The position numbers were made by a program, and so were the translations under genes. Under the pieces are notes generated by a model. That model had not been told where the DNA came from. It saw only the letters and a program-made list of their open reading frames with translations, and searched no databases. A stretch of DNA of 34,443 nt from Candidatus Kaiserbacteria bacterium. GTDB taxonomy: Bacteria > Patescibacteriota > Minisyncoccia > Phycocordibacterales > UBA918. Shown here in pieces: positions 14,697-22,785 of this stretch. The number at the start of each line of letters is the position of its first letter. The stretch's first letter is position 1. The stretch spans positions 1-34,443 of the forward strand of contig JANLIJ010000076.1 in the NCBI GenBank assembly GCA_024653575.1, given 5' to 3'.

Positions 14697-15854
14697 ATGA
14701 ACAACGCACGTATTGACGTACAGCCGTTGCCGTACAAAAAGCGTCAGAGGACGTTTCTTTTTCTTGTGCTGGTATTTGCTGTGTCACTCCCATTCCTCTA
14801 TCTCTATGCGACTGGGTATCGATTTGATTTTAAAAGGCCGACAAACCTCGTAAGTACAGGAGGGATTTACGTCGCTGTTGAAGGTACGGGTGCTGAGATT
14901 TTTATTGATGGTGAGCTTGTTCGTGAGACGAGAACTTTCAGAAAGGCCTTCTATGCACAGAATCTGGATGTGGGTACACATCGACTTCATGTGCAGAAAG
15001 ACGGATACCACACGTGGGTAAAAGAGCTTCCTGTCTCGAAGCGTCTCGTGACCGAAGCTGAGGCATTCAATTTGCCACTCGTCCCGCAAGTTCGTGTGGT
15101 GAGTCCGTGGCAAACTGCCACAGGGACAACAGTAGTCCGTGGAATTCCCACGAATGCATCATCGACAAACATTCTCTACGCAACAACGACAACTGCGACG
15201 AGCACGTTCATACAAAATACCGAATACGGCTCGCTCCTCGCCCATTTTGGAACAACGACTGAGGTGGAAGGGGGTAGTGTAAAAGAGACTCGAGCAATCA
15301 ACTTTAAGGAATTACTCGACGCGACCACAACCTCGGAATCGGATGAGTCTCTCGCAACGTCAACAATTGTTCAGGGTGGAGTGCGACTTGGATTTGCTGG
15401 GGAGGATTTGTATGCAACATGGGTCGGTTCATTCGAACAAATGCCGTATTACTACTGTGCTCCGGATTTTCCTCCATACAGTACGGCAACGGTAACTGCA
15501 CCATTTGTCTTGCCAGAAATTCTCGACGAGGAGACAGATTTGGATGAAATTGAATCTGAGGAGTTTGTCATACATCCAGTCCAGACGGTTCCAAAGGACA
15601 CCGCATGCGAACCTTCAATTCGTATCGATAGGAAATGGCAGAGTGTTCAGGATTTTGACTTCTTCCCTGGAAGTACTGATTTAGTGGTTCTTGCACTCGA
15701 GGATGGTGTCTATGTTGTCGAAATCGATGATCGCTCATGGCAGAACGTACAGCCGATTATGCGTGGCAGTAATCTCCGTTTCTATATTGAAAGTAATAAC
15801 ATCTACGTGTACGATGGAAATCTTATCTATCAGATATTGTTACAAACAGAGTAA
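14697..15854 (+). CDS. Membrane-anchored PEGA-domain protein
   Basis: A 385-residue protein with one membrane helix near residues 19-38 (FLFLVLVFAVSLPFLYLYA) and the rest outside. Residues about 55-120 form a PEGA domain (IFIDGELVRETRTF, LDVGTHRLHVQKDGYHTW), a small beta domain common in surface proteins. The C-terminal half has no recognised domain; RIDRKWQSVQDFDFFPGSTD, LVVLALEDGVYVVEIDDRSW and NIYVYDGNLIYQ resemble beta-propeller blades. Ser/Thr-rich segments sit between. Nine bases separate it from pheS, so it may be co-transcribed with the PheRS genes, though no functional link is evident. Confidence 0.8.
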   Translation: MNNARIDVQPLPYKKRQRTFLFLVLVFAVSLPFLYLYATGYRFDFKRPTNLVSTGGIYVAVEGTGAEIFIDGELVRETRTFRKAFYAQNLDVGTHRLHVQKDGYHTWVKELPVSKRLVTEAEAFNLPLVPQVRVVSPWQTATGTTVVRGIPTNASSTNILYATTTTATSTFIQNTEYGSLLAHFGTTTEVEGGSVKETRAINFKELLDATTTSESDESLATSTIVQGGVRLGFAGEDLYATWVGSFEQMPYYYCAPDFPPYSTATVTAPFVLPEILDEETDLDEIESEEFVIHPVQTVPKDTACEPSIRIDRKWQSVQDFDFFPGSTDLVVLALEDGVYVVEIDDRSWQNVQPIMRGSNLRFYIESNNIYVYDGNLIYQILLQTE

Positions 15855-15863
15855 ATATTTCGT

Positions 15864-16595
15864 ATGACAACACGTCTTGATACACAGGGACATCGACACC
15901 CGCTCAGTCACATGATTGCTGAGATAAATACCATCTTCTCCGAGATTGGTTTTGTGTTTGCGGAGGGTCCTGAGGCTGAACGGGAACGATACAACTTTGA
16001 TCGACTCAATGTGCCAAAAGATCACCCCTCACGCGATATGCAGGATACATTTTGGTTTAAGAATGTGGATGTGAAAGAGCCAACAGTACTTCGTACACAA
16101 ACATCTCCTGTACAGGCTCGATATATGGAGACACACACACCACCCATTCGTGTCATTGTGCCGGGGAAAGTGTTTCGGAACGAGGCAACCGATGCGACTC
16201 ACGAGGCACAGTTTTATCAACTTGAAGGTCTCTATGTAGATAAGGGAGTCAATGTAGGTCATCTCAAGGGGGTGGTTGAGTATTTTTTCTCACGATTTTT
16301 CAAGGGAGATGTTGAGGTGAGGTTTCGACCCAGTTATTTCCCATTTGTTGAACCGGGGTTTGAGGTTGATATGCGACTTAACTCAGGCAACTCAAAGATG
16401 GTGGGACGGTGGGTAGAAGTCTTTGGGGCAGGAATGGTACATCCAAAAGTACTCCGTGATTCTGGGATTGATCCAACCGTGTATTCTGGGTTTGCGTTTG
16501 GGATGGGAATCGACAGGCTCGGTTTCATGAAATATGAGTTCGATGATATTCGCGCGCTGTATAATGGGGACCTCCGTTTTGTTAATCAATTTTAA
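15864..16595 (+). CDS. pheS: Phenylalanyl-tRNA synthetase alpha subunit, catalytic core only
   Basis: Class II aminoacyl-tRNA synthetase subunit that charges tRNA-Phe in an alpha2beta2 complex. Only 243 residues against about 330-350 usually: the protein starts at GHRHPLSHMI, the beginning of the catalytic domain, so the N-terminal coiled coil that grips tRNA-Phe is missing. There is no room for it upstream because the PEGA gene ends 9 bases before. Motifs: FDRLNVPKDHPSRDMQDTFW, LRTQTSPVQARYM, FRNEATDATHEAQFYQLEGL (motif 2) and FAFGMGIDRL (motif 3). pheT follows after 2 bases. Confidence 0.95.
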   Translation: MTTRLDTQGHRHPLSHMIAEINTIFSEIGFVFAEGPEAERERYNFDRLNVPKDHPSRDMQDTFWFKNVDVKEPTVLRTQTSPVQARYMETHTPPIRVIVPGKVFRNEATDATHEAQFYQLEGLYVDKGVNVGHLKGVVEYFFSRFFKGDVEVRFRPSYFPFVEPGFEVDMRLNSGNSKMVGRWVEVFGAGMVHPKVLRDSGIDPTVYSGFAFGMGIDRLGFMKYEFDDIRALYNGDLRFVNQF

Positions 16596-16597
16596 AT

Positions 16598-18523
16598 ATG
16601 GTAGTACTTCATGATTGGCTAAAGGATTATTGCGGGGAATGGATACCTGATGTTAAGACTATTGAGGAACTTTTCACTTTCCATGCCTTTGAAATTGAAG
16701 AGACACAAGTTGTCTCGGGACATGAGGTGATTGATGTAAAGGTGCTTCCCGATAGAGCGAGCGACTGTCTCTCACATCGAGGTGTTGCACGAGAGCTCGG
16801 TACACTCATGGGAAAACCTCTCGCTCATGATCCCCTTATAAACCCAGTTGATCTTTCTCCGAAGGTAGAGAATATCAGGGTTACTATTGATGACTCAAAT
16901 AAGTGTCGGCGATTTGCAGTGGCCCACATGACCGGAATCACTATCGCAGAATCTCCTGTGTGGCTCAAATCACGCCTTGAAGCGCTTGGACAGCGTTCTA
17001 TCAATAACGTCGTTGATGCGACCAATTACGTCATGCTCTCGTTGGGTCAACCACTCCACGCATATGATGCCAAGAAACTTTCCCACGGTAACGGTGAGTG
17101 GCATTTTCTTGTTCGTATGGCGCGTAAGGGAGAGGAGATAACCACACTCACCAATGACACGTATGTATTGCCAGAGACGGTCCAACTCATCGTTGACGGC
17201 TGTACGGATGCGCCTGCAGGTATTGCAGGTATTAAGGGAGGGAAGCTTGCCGAAGTGGATGCACAGACTACTGATATTATTATTGAGGCTGCAAACTTCG
17301 ACCCGCAGGTTACGCGCAAGGCGTCGCAAATTCTCAAGCTTCAGACCGATGCTTCGAAACGATTTGAAAATTCACTTTCTCCAGAGCTTGTCGCATACGC
17401 ACTTACCGACATTGTGTCTCTCATCCGAGATATCGCAGGAGGAACGTGCGAGGGGTACTTCGACACTTATCCCACGCCAATTAAGAACGTGCCAGTCACC
17501 GTCACACTCTCACACATTCATGGGCTCCTCGGTGTGCATCTTGCCGATGCAGTAATTGAAGAAATATTGAATCGTCTTGGGTTCCTCCATTCTCGTACTG
17601 AAGAGGGGTGGGAGGTCGTTGCGCCGTTTGAGCGGATGGACATTGTCATTCCCGAAGATGTCATTGCCGAGATTGGTCGTGTGTATGGATATGAACATGT
17701 AGAGTCAGTTGTTCCAGAAAAGGTTGCGCTCGCTGAATATAACACCAAGCACTACTACAGTGAGAAAATTCGCACTGCACTTGTGGAGCGTGGTTTTTCT
17801 GAAGTCATCACTTCATCATTTCGAAAGAAAGATATCATTGAGCTTCAAAACGCTCTTGCAAGCGACAAAGGATGTCTTCGAAGCTCCCTTGCGCCCAATA
17901 TTCGCGAAGTCCTTGACCGCAACACGCCAAACATAGATTTGCTCGGTTTGAATGCCGTTCGGGTCTTTGAAATTGGAACCGTGTTTGCAAAAAATGATGA
18001 GGGAAATGATGTTGTGGAGCATGTGTCGCTTGCCATCGGTGTCCGTACTAAACAGCAGGGGTATACACCAAAAGATGATGTGATGATCGGAGAGGATGTG
18101 ACAGCGCTCAAGGAGGCTTTGGGAACATCACTTCACGGCAATATAAAAGAAGGAGTCTTTGAATGTAATCTCTCAGACTTAATTTCGAAACTTTCAACCC
18201 CTACTTCGTATGACGCATACACACCACTTAAGGATGTGCTCTTTGCTTCCTATTCAACATACCCATTTATTTCTCGCGACATTGCGCTCTGGGTGCCCGA
18301 GTCAGTTTCAGGAGATGAGATTGAAAAAATTCTTAAAGAGAATGGTGGAGAATTACTCACAAAGTGCAGACTCTTTGACGAGTTTAAAAAAGAGGGGAAG
18401 GTCTCGTATGCCTTCAGACTCATCTTCCAATCGTTCGAGCGTACGCTGACTGATGACGAAGTGGGGAAGGTTATGGATTCTATAACGGGAGTGCTGAAAG
18501 AGAAGGGCTTTGAGGTGCGGTAA
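16598..18523 (+). CDS. pheT: Phenylalanyl-tRNA synthetase beta subunit, without B2 domain
   Basis: Beta subunit of PheRS, 641 residues against about 790-800 in E. coli. The start matches the B1 domain, but after FHAFEIEETQVVSG the sequence jumps to IDVKVLPDRASDCLSHRGVAREL, so the EMAPII-like tRNA-binding B2 insertion (about 110 residues) is absent. The B3/B4 editing module is present (GQRSINNVVDATNYVML, GQPLHAYDAKKL), then B5 and the catalytic-like core (DVIAEIGRVYGYEHV, FEIGTVF) and a C-terminal FDX-ACB anticodon-binding domain (SRDIALWVPE, RLIFQSFERTLTDDEV). Co-transcribed with pheS. Confidence 0.95.
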   Translation: MVVLHDWLKDYCGEWIPDVKTIEELFTFHAFEIEETQVVSGHEVIDVKVLPDRASDCLSHRGVARELGTLMGKPLAHDPLINPVDLSPKVENIRVTIDDSNKCRRFAVAHMTGITIAESPVWLKSRLEALGQRSINNVVDATNYVMLSLGQPLHAYDAKKLSHGNGEWHFLVRMARKGEEITTLTNDTYVLPETVQLIVDGCTDAPAGIAGIKGGKLAEVDAQTTDIIIEAANFDPQVTRKASQILKLQTDASKRFENSLSPELVAYALTDIVSLIRDIAGGTCEGYFDTYPTPIKNVPVTVTLSHIHGLLGVHLADAVIEEILNRLGFLHSRTEEGWEVVAPFERMDIVIPEDVIAEIGRVYGYEHVESVVPEKVALAEYNTKHYYSEKIRTALVERGFSEVITSSFRKKDIIELQNALASDKGCLRSSLAPNIREVLDRNTPNIDLLGLNAVRVFEIGTVFAKNDEGNDVVEHVSLAIGVRTKQQGYTPKDDVMIGEDVTALKEALGTSLHGNIKEGVFECNLSDLISKLSTPTSYDAYTPLKDVLFASYSTYPFISRDIALWVPESVSGDEIEKILKENGGELLTKCRLFDEFKKEGKVSYAFRLIFQSFERTLTDDEVGKVMDSITGVLKEKGFEVR

Positions 18524-18552
18524 TTGTTGCAGAGTACATCACCTCAATCTTA

Positions 18553-18581
18553 TTGACACGTAGTTAAGCAAAACGTATAGT
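18553..18581 (+). promoter_or_regulatory. Near-consensus promoter of small membrane ORF
   Basis: TTGACA, 17-base spacer, TATAGT. Unlike the leaderless genes around it, it has a full -35 box and leaves a leader of about 70 bases with a hairpin ACCAGA...TCTGGT (18624-18643). Confidence 0.75.
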
Positions 18582-18658
18582 TTGTTTAGTAAAACTGTAC
18601 ACCAAAAGTGAATATAAACCCAAACCAGAGGGGCTGATCTGGTGTTATGGAGAAGACA

Positions 18659-18946
18659 ATGAATATTGATTTACCCATAATGATCATTCTCCTCATTTTC
18701 TCCGCTGATTGCGGAACAATGGTTGAGGAGGGTATCAGGCACTCTTCGAGTCGACCGTGGCTTCCCGCTTTCGTGTCGGCAGTCCTCTGGATTTTGTTCA
18801 TGGTGTCCATGTATCCAACATGGATGACACTACTCGTTGCGGTTGCAAACCCAGTCGCATTTGCGTATGGGCTTTTGTATAGCCCATACAAGAGAGCATC
18901 ATGTGGGCAGGTCCTAGACAACAGGCCTCCAGCAGACCACCCGTGA
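18659..18946 (+). CDS. Small hydrophobic protein of unknown function in a stand-alone cassette
   Basis: A 95-residue ORF with two hydrophobic stretches (LPIMIILLIFSADCG; then FVSAVLWILFMVSMYP with LLVAVANPVAFAYG), so probably membrane embedded. Two ATGs are in frame (18647 and 18659); I favour 18659 because GGAG lies 6 bases ahead of it, one of only two good Shine-Dalgarno sites in the window. It has its own near-consensus promoter and a strong terminator, and no family is recognised. It might be an orphan or transferred gene; a purely non-coding transcript cannot be excluded. Confidence 0.55.
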   Translation: MNIDLPIMIILLIFSADCGTMVEEGIRHSSSRPWLPAFVSAVLWILFMVSMYPTWMTLLVAVANPVAFAYGLLYSPYKRASCGQVLDNRPPADHP

Positions 18947-19000
18947 GCTAGTCCTCACACCAAGTTTCAAAGCTTCTTTTGAAGGGGCTTGAGATGAGAG

Positions 19001-19047
19001 CCGCCTTGGGAAATACATCGGAAGATGTATTTCCCAAGGCGGTTTTT
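19001..19047 (+). terminator. Strong intrinsic terminator, 19-bp perfect stem
   Basis: CCGCCTTGGGAAATACATC, GGAA loop, exact complement, then TTTTT. It closes the small-ORF cassette ahead of gyrB. Between the ORF and this stem I see only a weak imperfect hairpin near 18962-18992. Confidence 0.95.
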
Positions 19048-19117
19048 CTATATTTTTCAGGCTGGAATGCCATACAGTTTTGCTCGTCTCCCATGAGACA
19101 AAATGGCGTATATTTGC

Positions 19118-19123
19118 TATACT
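19118..19123 (+). promoter_or_regulatory. -10 box TATACT of gyrB
   Basis: TATACT 36 bases before the GTG start; TATTAT at 19130 is an alternative. No clear -35 box. Confidence 0.45.
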
Positions 19124-19159
19124 TTGGGCTATTATAGGTTTGTAAAGTGAAATATCATC

Positions 19160-21250
19160 GTGGCTAAACAAAGTTCATACAGTGCTGATTCCATCCAGAT
19201 TCTCGAGGGGCTTGAGCCAGTGCGAAAGCGCCCAGGGATGTACATTGGTACCACAGGCCCCGATGGGCTTCATCACCTCATCTGGGAGATTTTCGACAAC
19301 TCACGTGACGAGGCCATGGGTGGCTTTGCAAACCGCATCGAGGTAGCACTCCTCCCAGGGAACTACATTCGCGTCGTTGATAACGGACGTGGTATTCCCG
19401 TCGACATGCACAAGCAGACAAAGGTCTCTGCGCTCGAGACTATTCTCACTACACTCCATGCAGGAGGAAAATTTGGCGGTGAAGACACGGGATACAAAGT
19501 CTCAGGAGGACTCCACGGAGTGGGTGCTTCAGTAGTGAACGCGCTTTCGACGCATATGATTGCGGAGGTCCACCGTGACGGAGGATATTTCATTCAGGAA
19601 TACAATATTGGAAAGCCAAAGGCAAAGGTAAAGAAAGTGGGTCCTTCAAAACTTCAGGGAACTATCATTACGTTCAGGGCGGACGACACCATCTTCAATG
19701 AGATTAAGTATGACTACAAGCGCATCGTCTCACACATTCGCCAGCAGGCGTATCTGGTGAAGAGTATGCGTATTGCAGTTATTGATGCGCGCCCTACAGA
19801 AGAGGAGATGAAGGAAATGAGCGAGAAAGATGTACAGAAATTCCTCTCAGCGTTTGAGGGAAAGCAGTACCTTGCAGACCTGCACCTTGAGGTTCCTCAT
19901 ATGCATTTCTTCTTTGAGGGAGGATTGCGTTCGCTCGTTGCATTCAACAATCAGTATCAGAAGCCAGTACACGACAATATCTTCTATATTGAAAAGCAAA
20001 ATGTAGATTCCGCAGTACTCTCGGTTGAGGTTGCACTTCAGTATGTTGATGACATCACTCCTCGCATCAGCGCATTCGCAAACAACATATACAACCCTGA
20101 GCAGGGTACGCATATAACCGGCTTCAAGACCGCCCTTACGAGAACACTCAACAACTATGCTAAGAAGAATAATTTCTTCTCGGTGAAAGATAAAGATGCC
20201 GGGTTTACCGGAGACGATGTACTCGAGGGTATTACTGCCGTTGTCTCGGTGAAAATGCCTGAGATTCAGTTTGAAGGGCAGACAAAGGCAAAGCTCGGCT
20301 CCGTTGAGGCGCGTAGTGCAGTAGAGACTGTCTTTGGTGATGCCTTCAATGAGTATCTTGAGGAGAATCCAAATGATGCAAAAGCAATCATCAATAAAGT
20401 CATCATTGCGGTGAAAGCGCGTAAGGCCGCGAAGGCTGCAAAGGACTCTGTACTTCGTAAGGGAGCACTCGAAGGCATGACACTCCCCGGAAAGCTTGCT
20501 GACTGTCAGACAAAGAGCGCAGAGGAATCGGAGCTTTTCATTGTGGAGGGAGATTCTGCGGGTGGTTCTGCAAAGATGGGACGCGACCGCCGTACACAGG
20601 CAATCCTTCCACTCCGCGGAAAAATTCTCAACGTAGAGCGCGCGCGCCTCGATAGAATGCTTGGCTCAGAGCAGGTGAAGAACCTCGTCGTCGCGCTCGG
20701 TACTGCAATTGGCGATGTGTTCGATCTCTCAAAGCTTCGCTATCACAAGATTATTATCGCAACAGACGCTGACGTTGACGGAGCACACATTCGCACGCTT
20801 CTCCTCACGCTCTTTTATCGATATTTCAGGCCAATCATCGATGGGGGTTTCCTCTACATTGCACAACCACCACTCTATAAAATTCAGAGAGGAAAGGAAG
20901 TGCTCTACGCATACACGGATGAAGAAAAGCACAGTATCCTCGGCGTAGACGCTCCGACGGACGAAGGTGGGGAGACTGAGGAGGAAGAGGTAGAAGTCGA
21001 CGAAGAGACAGTAGAGGTTGCTACAAAAACTCAAAAAGTTCGCATCCAGCGATACAAAGGTCTTGGAGAGATGAACCCAGAAGAGCTTTGGGAGACAACG
21101 ATGAATCCAAAAAACCGTGTACTCAAGCAGGTCTCGGTCATTGATGCGCAAGATGCCGATAGGGTATTTGATATTCTCATGGGTACGGATGTGTCGAGTA
21201 GGAAGTCGTTCATACAGTCTAACGCTCACATGGCCAACCTCGATGTATAA
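19160..21250 (+). CDS. gyrB: DNA gyrase subunit B
   Basis: ATPase subunit of a type IIA topoisomerase, 696 residues, GTG start. GHKL ATPase domain: LEGLEPVRKRPGMYIG, EIFDNSRDEAMGG (the Mg-binding Asn and catalytic Glu region; the more usual text is VDNSIDEA), DNGRGIPVDMH and YKVSGGLHGVGASVVNALS. Transducer domain in the middle. TOPRIM domain: FIVEGDSAGGSAKMGRDR, LPLRGKILNVE and DADVDGAHIRTLLL. An acidic low-complexity stretch (ETEEEEVEVDEETVEV) sits in the TOPRIM/C-terminal region before RIQRYKGLGEMNPEELW. ParE is the alternative name, since GyrB and ParE are hard to separate without GyrA. Its final codons NLDV-stop recur twice downstream. Confidence 0.93.
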   Translation: MAKQSSYSADSIQILEGLEPVRKRPGMYIGTTGPDGLHHLIWEIFDNSRDEAMGGFANRIEVALLPGNYIRVVDNGRGIPVDMHKQTKVSALETILTTLHAGGKFGGEDTGYKVSGGLHGVGASVVNALSTHMIAEVHRDGGYFIQEYNIGKPKAKVKKVGPSKLQGTIITFRADDTIFNEIKYDYKRIVSHIRQQAYLVKSMRIAVIDARPTEEEMKEMSEKDVQKFLSAFEGKQYLADLHLEVPHMHFFFEGGLRSLVAFNNQYQKPVHDNIFYIEKQNVDSAVLSVEVALQYVDDITPRISAFANNIYNPEQGTHITGFKTALTRTLNNYAKKNNFFSVKDKDAGFTGDDVLEGITAVVSVKMPEIQFEGQTKAKLGSVEARSAVETVFGDAFNEYLEENPNDAKAIINKVIIAVKARKAAKAAKDSVLRKGALEGMTLPGKLADCQTKSAEESELFIVEGDSAGGSAKMGRDRRTQAILPLRGKILNVERARLDRMLGSEQVKNLVVALGTAIGDVFDLSKLRYHKIIIATDADVDGAHIRTLLLTLFYRYFRPIIDGGFLYIAQPPLYKIQRGKEVLYAYTDEEKHSILGVDAPTDEGGETEEEEVEVDEETVEVATKTQKVRIQRYKGLGEMNPEELWETTMNPKNRVLKQVSVIDAQDADRVFDILMGTDVSSRKSFIQSNAHMANLDV

Positions 21251-21363
21251 TTTAGGAAATCACTTCGTCACTGCTCGTTACATTTTGTTCACCGTACGTC
21301 TATGTACGTTTCACAAAATGTAACTTCGCGTTCCTCGCGCTTTCTCCAAATTCTACATCGAGG
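21238..21363. repeat. 126-bp imperfect palindrome D on the gyrB stop
   Basis: Ends CCTCGATGTA and TACATCGAGG are exact complements; inside them AATTTAGGAAA pairs imperfectly with TTTCTCCAAATT, and GTTACATTTTGT pairs exactly with ACAAAATGTAAC (21277-21324), then GTACG with TGTAC. Length and position match copies A and B although the sequence differs. Confidence 0.8.
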
Positions 21364-21366
21364 AAC

Positions 21367-21585
21367 TTGGATGTGTAATTTTGCGGAATTGCTTTGTCGC
21401 TGCTCGCAATTTTTCATTTCTTACAGAAACTGTCTACTCATTGGACCTTCTGCGTCGCTTTGCTTGCATAAGGTCTCAATGAGTCTTGCGAAACTCCAAG
21501 TGTTCGTTTCTCACACCGTATCTATATACGGCTCATGAAAAATTACTTCACGCTCCGCGCACTTCCACCAAAATAACACCTCCAA
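21367..21585. repeat. 219-bp nested imperfect palindrome E
   Basis: Ends TTGGATGTGTAATTTT and AAAATAACACCTCCAA pair at 14 of 16 positions. Inside, AATTTTTCAT pairs with ATGAAAAATT, and ACTCATTGGACCTT with AAGGTCTCAATGAGT (one bulge, 21436-21484). CCGTATCTATATACGG adds a small hairpin. Confidence 0.75.
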
Positions 21586-21626
21586 AAAACCTCGACGTAT
21601 AATTTAGAAAATCACTTTGCCACTAA

Positions 21627-21662
21627 CACAAAAACCTTCCAGATAACTGGAAGGTTTTTGTG
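21627..21662. terminator. Bidirectional intrinsic terminator
   Basis: Sixteen-base perfect arms CACAAAAACCTTCCAG and complement around ATAA, with A and T tracts. It lies between convergent gyrB and the Ig/CARDB-like gene. Confidence 0.93.
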
Positions 21663-21678
21663 TATTTGGATTTGATTA

Positions 21679-22686
21679 TTATCGTACGGTGACGGTGACT
21701 GATTTTGTGTCATTGGATTCATTTGTGTCTGTAGTACTGTAGAGCATTGTGGTCAGTGTTGCTTGTGCGCCACTATCTCCATCAAGGTAAAATCCGAGAG
21801 TAAACTCAATGTGGTCACCTGGTCGTAGGGCTGATTGCTTTGGTGAGGTATATACCTTTCCAGAAGGGAGGACTGCATTGAAGTACCATGTGTCAGAGAC
21901 TGCGGTTCCAACATTCTTCACGTCAAACCGAAGTGCATTGTTGAGGTCGCGATCATACCTCTGTGTGAAGGTAAATATGCCATTTCTTATCACACCACTT
22001 CCGAGGATAGTCATTGCAAGATCACTCTGTCGAGAAACTTGGGAAGGTGCAGTAATAGTGACTGGAGCAGTCGGGGTATCAATAACTGGTGTTTCTGTGA
22101 CCACTTCTTCAGTTGGTTGTACCACAGGAATCGCTATCACTTCAGGTATTTCAGGAATTGTCTGTTCTTTAATTTCAATCCCTGCGTTCACAACAGTAAT
22201 CTTCACGGTATTTTCGAAAGCCTCAGATTTGTCGGCATTTGTGAAAGAGACATGAAGGGGGACATCAGTAAATCGTGATGTTGTGGAATCGATGGTGAGG
22301 TAGAGACCATGAACGGTTGCAGGCAATGTAAGCGTGTCGGTACAGCTCATAGGCATGAGCGAGTCATTCTCACCACGAACCTGAAGGGCGATGCCTTCGG
22401 TACAGGTGTAGGTGAATGCGTACTCGCCCGTCTGTCGAACATCGGTCCAGAGTATTTCAAATGACTCAGCTGAATTCACTACAGTCTTCGGGGTAGTAAT
22501 AGTGAGTTCGTGGAGTGGACGGTACGTCTGCATACTCTCGACGATAGAGGCAAGGGAAGAGAATACCCTTGGTGCTTGTTTAATAGCGAGTGTTGCTCCC
22601 CATACAACTACAGCCACGGTTACTAAAAAGCCAGTAATTGCGAGTACTTTGACAACGACGTCTCTAAAAGTCATATTTTCAGTCAT
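21679..22686 (-). CDS. Membrane-anchored protein with Ig/CARDB-like beta domains
   Basis: A 335-residue protein with one N-terminal membrane helix (about residues 9-35, VLAITGFLVTVAVVVWG) and a large outside part. Residues about 58-170 form a first beta domain with two Cys; a Pro/Glu/Thr/Val-rich linker follows (VIAIPVVQPTEEVVTETPV); the last about 120 residues look like a CARDB-type beta sandwich (ALRFDVKNVGTAVSDTW, RPGDHIEFTLGFYLDGDSG, STTDTNESND). No enzyme motif. It is divergent from the sortase across a 99-base gap with facing promoters, so it may belong to the same surface system. It has no sortase signal. Confidence 0.8.
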   Translation of the reverse strand: MTENMTFRDVVVKVLAITGFLVTVAVVVWGATLAIKQAPRVFSSLASIVESMQTYRPLHELTITTPKTVVNSAESFEILWTDVRQTGEYAFTYTCTEGIALQVRGENDSLMPMSCTDTLTLPATVHGLYLTIDSTTSRFTDVPLHVSFTNADKSEAFENTVKITVVNAGIEIKEQTIPEIPEVIAIPVVQPTEEVVTETPVIDTPTAPVTITAPSQVSRQSDLAMTILGSGVIRNGIFTFTQRYDRDLNNALRFDVKNVGTAVSDTWYFNAVLPSGKVYTSPKQSALRPGDHIEFTLGFYLDGDSGAQATLTTMLYSTTDTNESNDTKSVTVTVR

Positions 22687-22709
22687 AATTTGAACATGCT
22701 ACCACGGAA

Positions 22710-22715
22710 ATTATA
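22710..22715 (-). promoter_or_regulatory. -10 box TATAAT of the Ig/CARDB-like gene
   Basis: Consensus TATAAT on the minus strand, 23 bases before its ATG. It lies 18 bases from the -35 box of the divergent sortase promoter, so the two promoters are close enough to interfere. Confidence 0.55.
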
Positions 22716-22733
22716 CTCTGTCAACTCATCTGT

Positions 22734-22761
22734 TTGACAAACTTGAAAAGTAGTGTATTAT
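22734..22761 (+). promoter_or_regulatory. Sortase promoter
   Basis: TTGACA, 16-base spacer, TATTAT, 24 bases before the ATG at 22786. Confidence 0.65.
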
Positions 22762-22785
22762 ATTGACATCATTTATATTCAGTAT

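Larger units (their letters stand above)
21236..21624 (+). repeat. gyrB: Three degenerate tandem copies of the gyrB tail
   Basis: AACCTCGATGTATAATTTAG (21236), AACTTGGATGTGTAATTTTG (21364) and AACCTCGACGTATAATTTAG (21588) each encode Asn-Leu-Asp-Val-stop with synonymous changes, and each is followed by a similar stretch (AAATCACTTCGTCACT and relatives). The first and third copies match at 33 of 37 positions, all differences being transitions. The 428-base gap 21251-21678 is filled by these copies, the two large palindromes between them and a terminator; no ORF fits. Confidence 0.85.

Noticed and set aside
21302-21538. 78-residue plus-strand ORF after gyrB
   Set aside because: It runs through palindromes D and E; its composition follows the inverted repeats and it has no ribosome site or -10 box close by.
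22753-22785. Longer sortase N-terminus
   Set aside because: It would place translation across the -10 box TATTAT and add only MYYIDIIYIQY, with no conserved feature.
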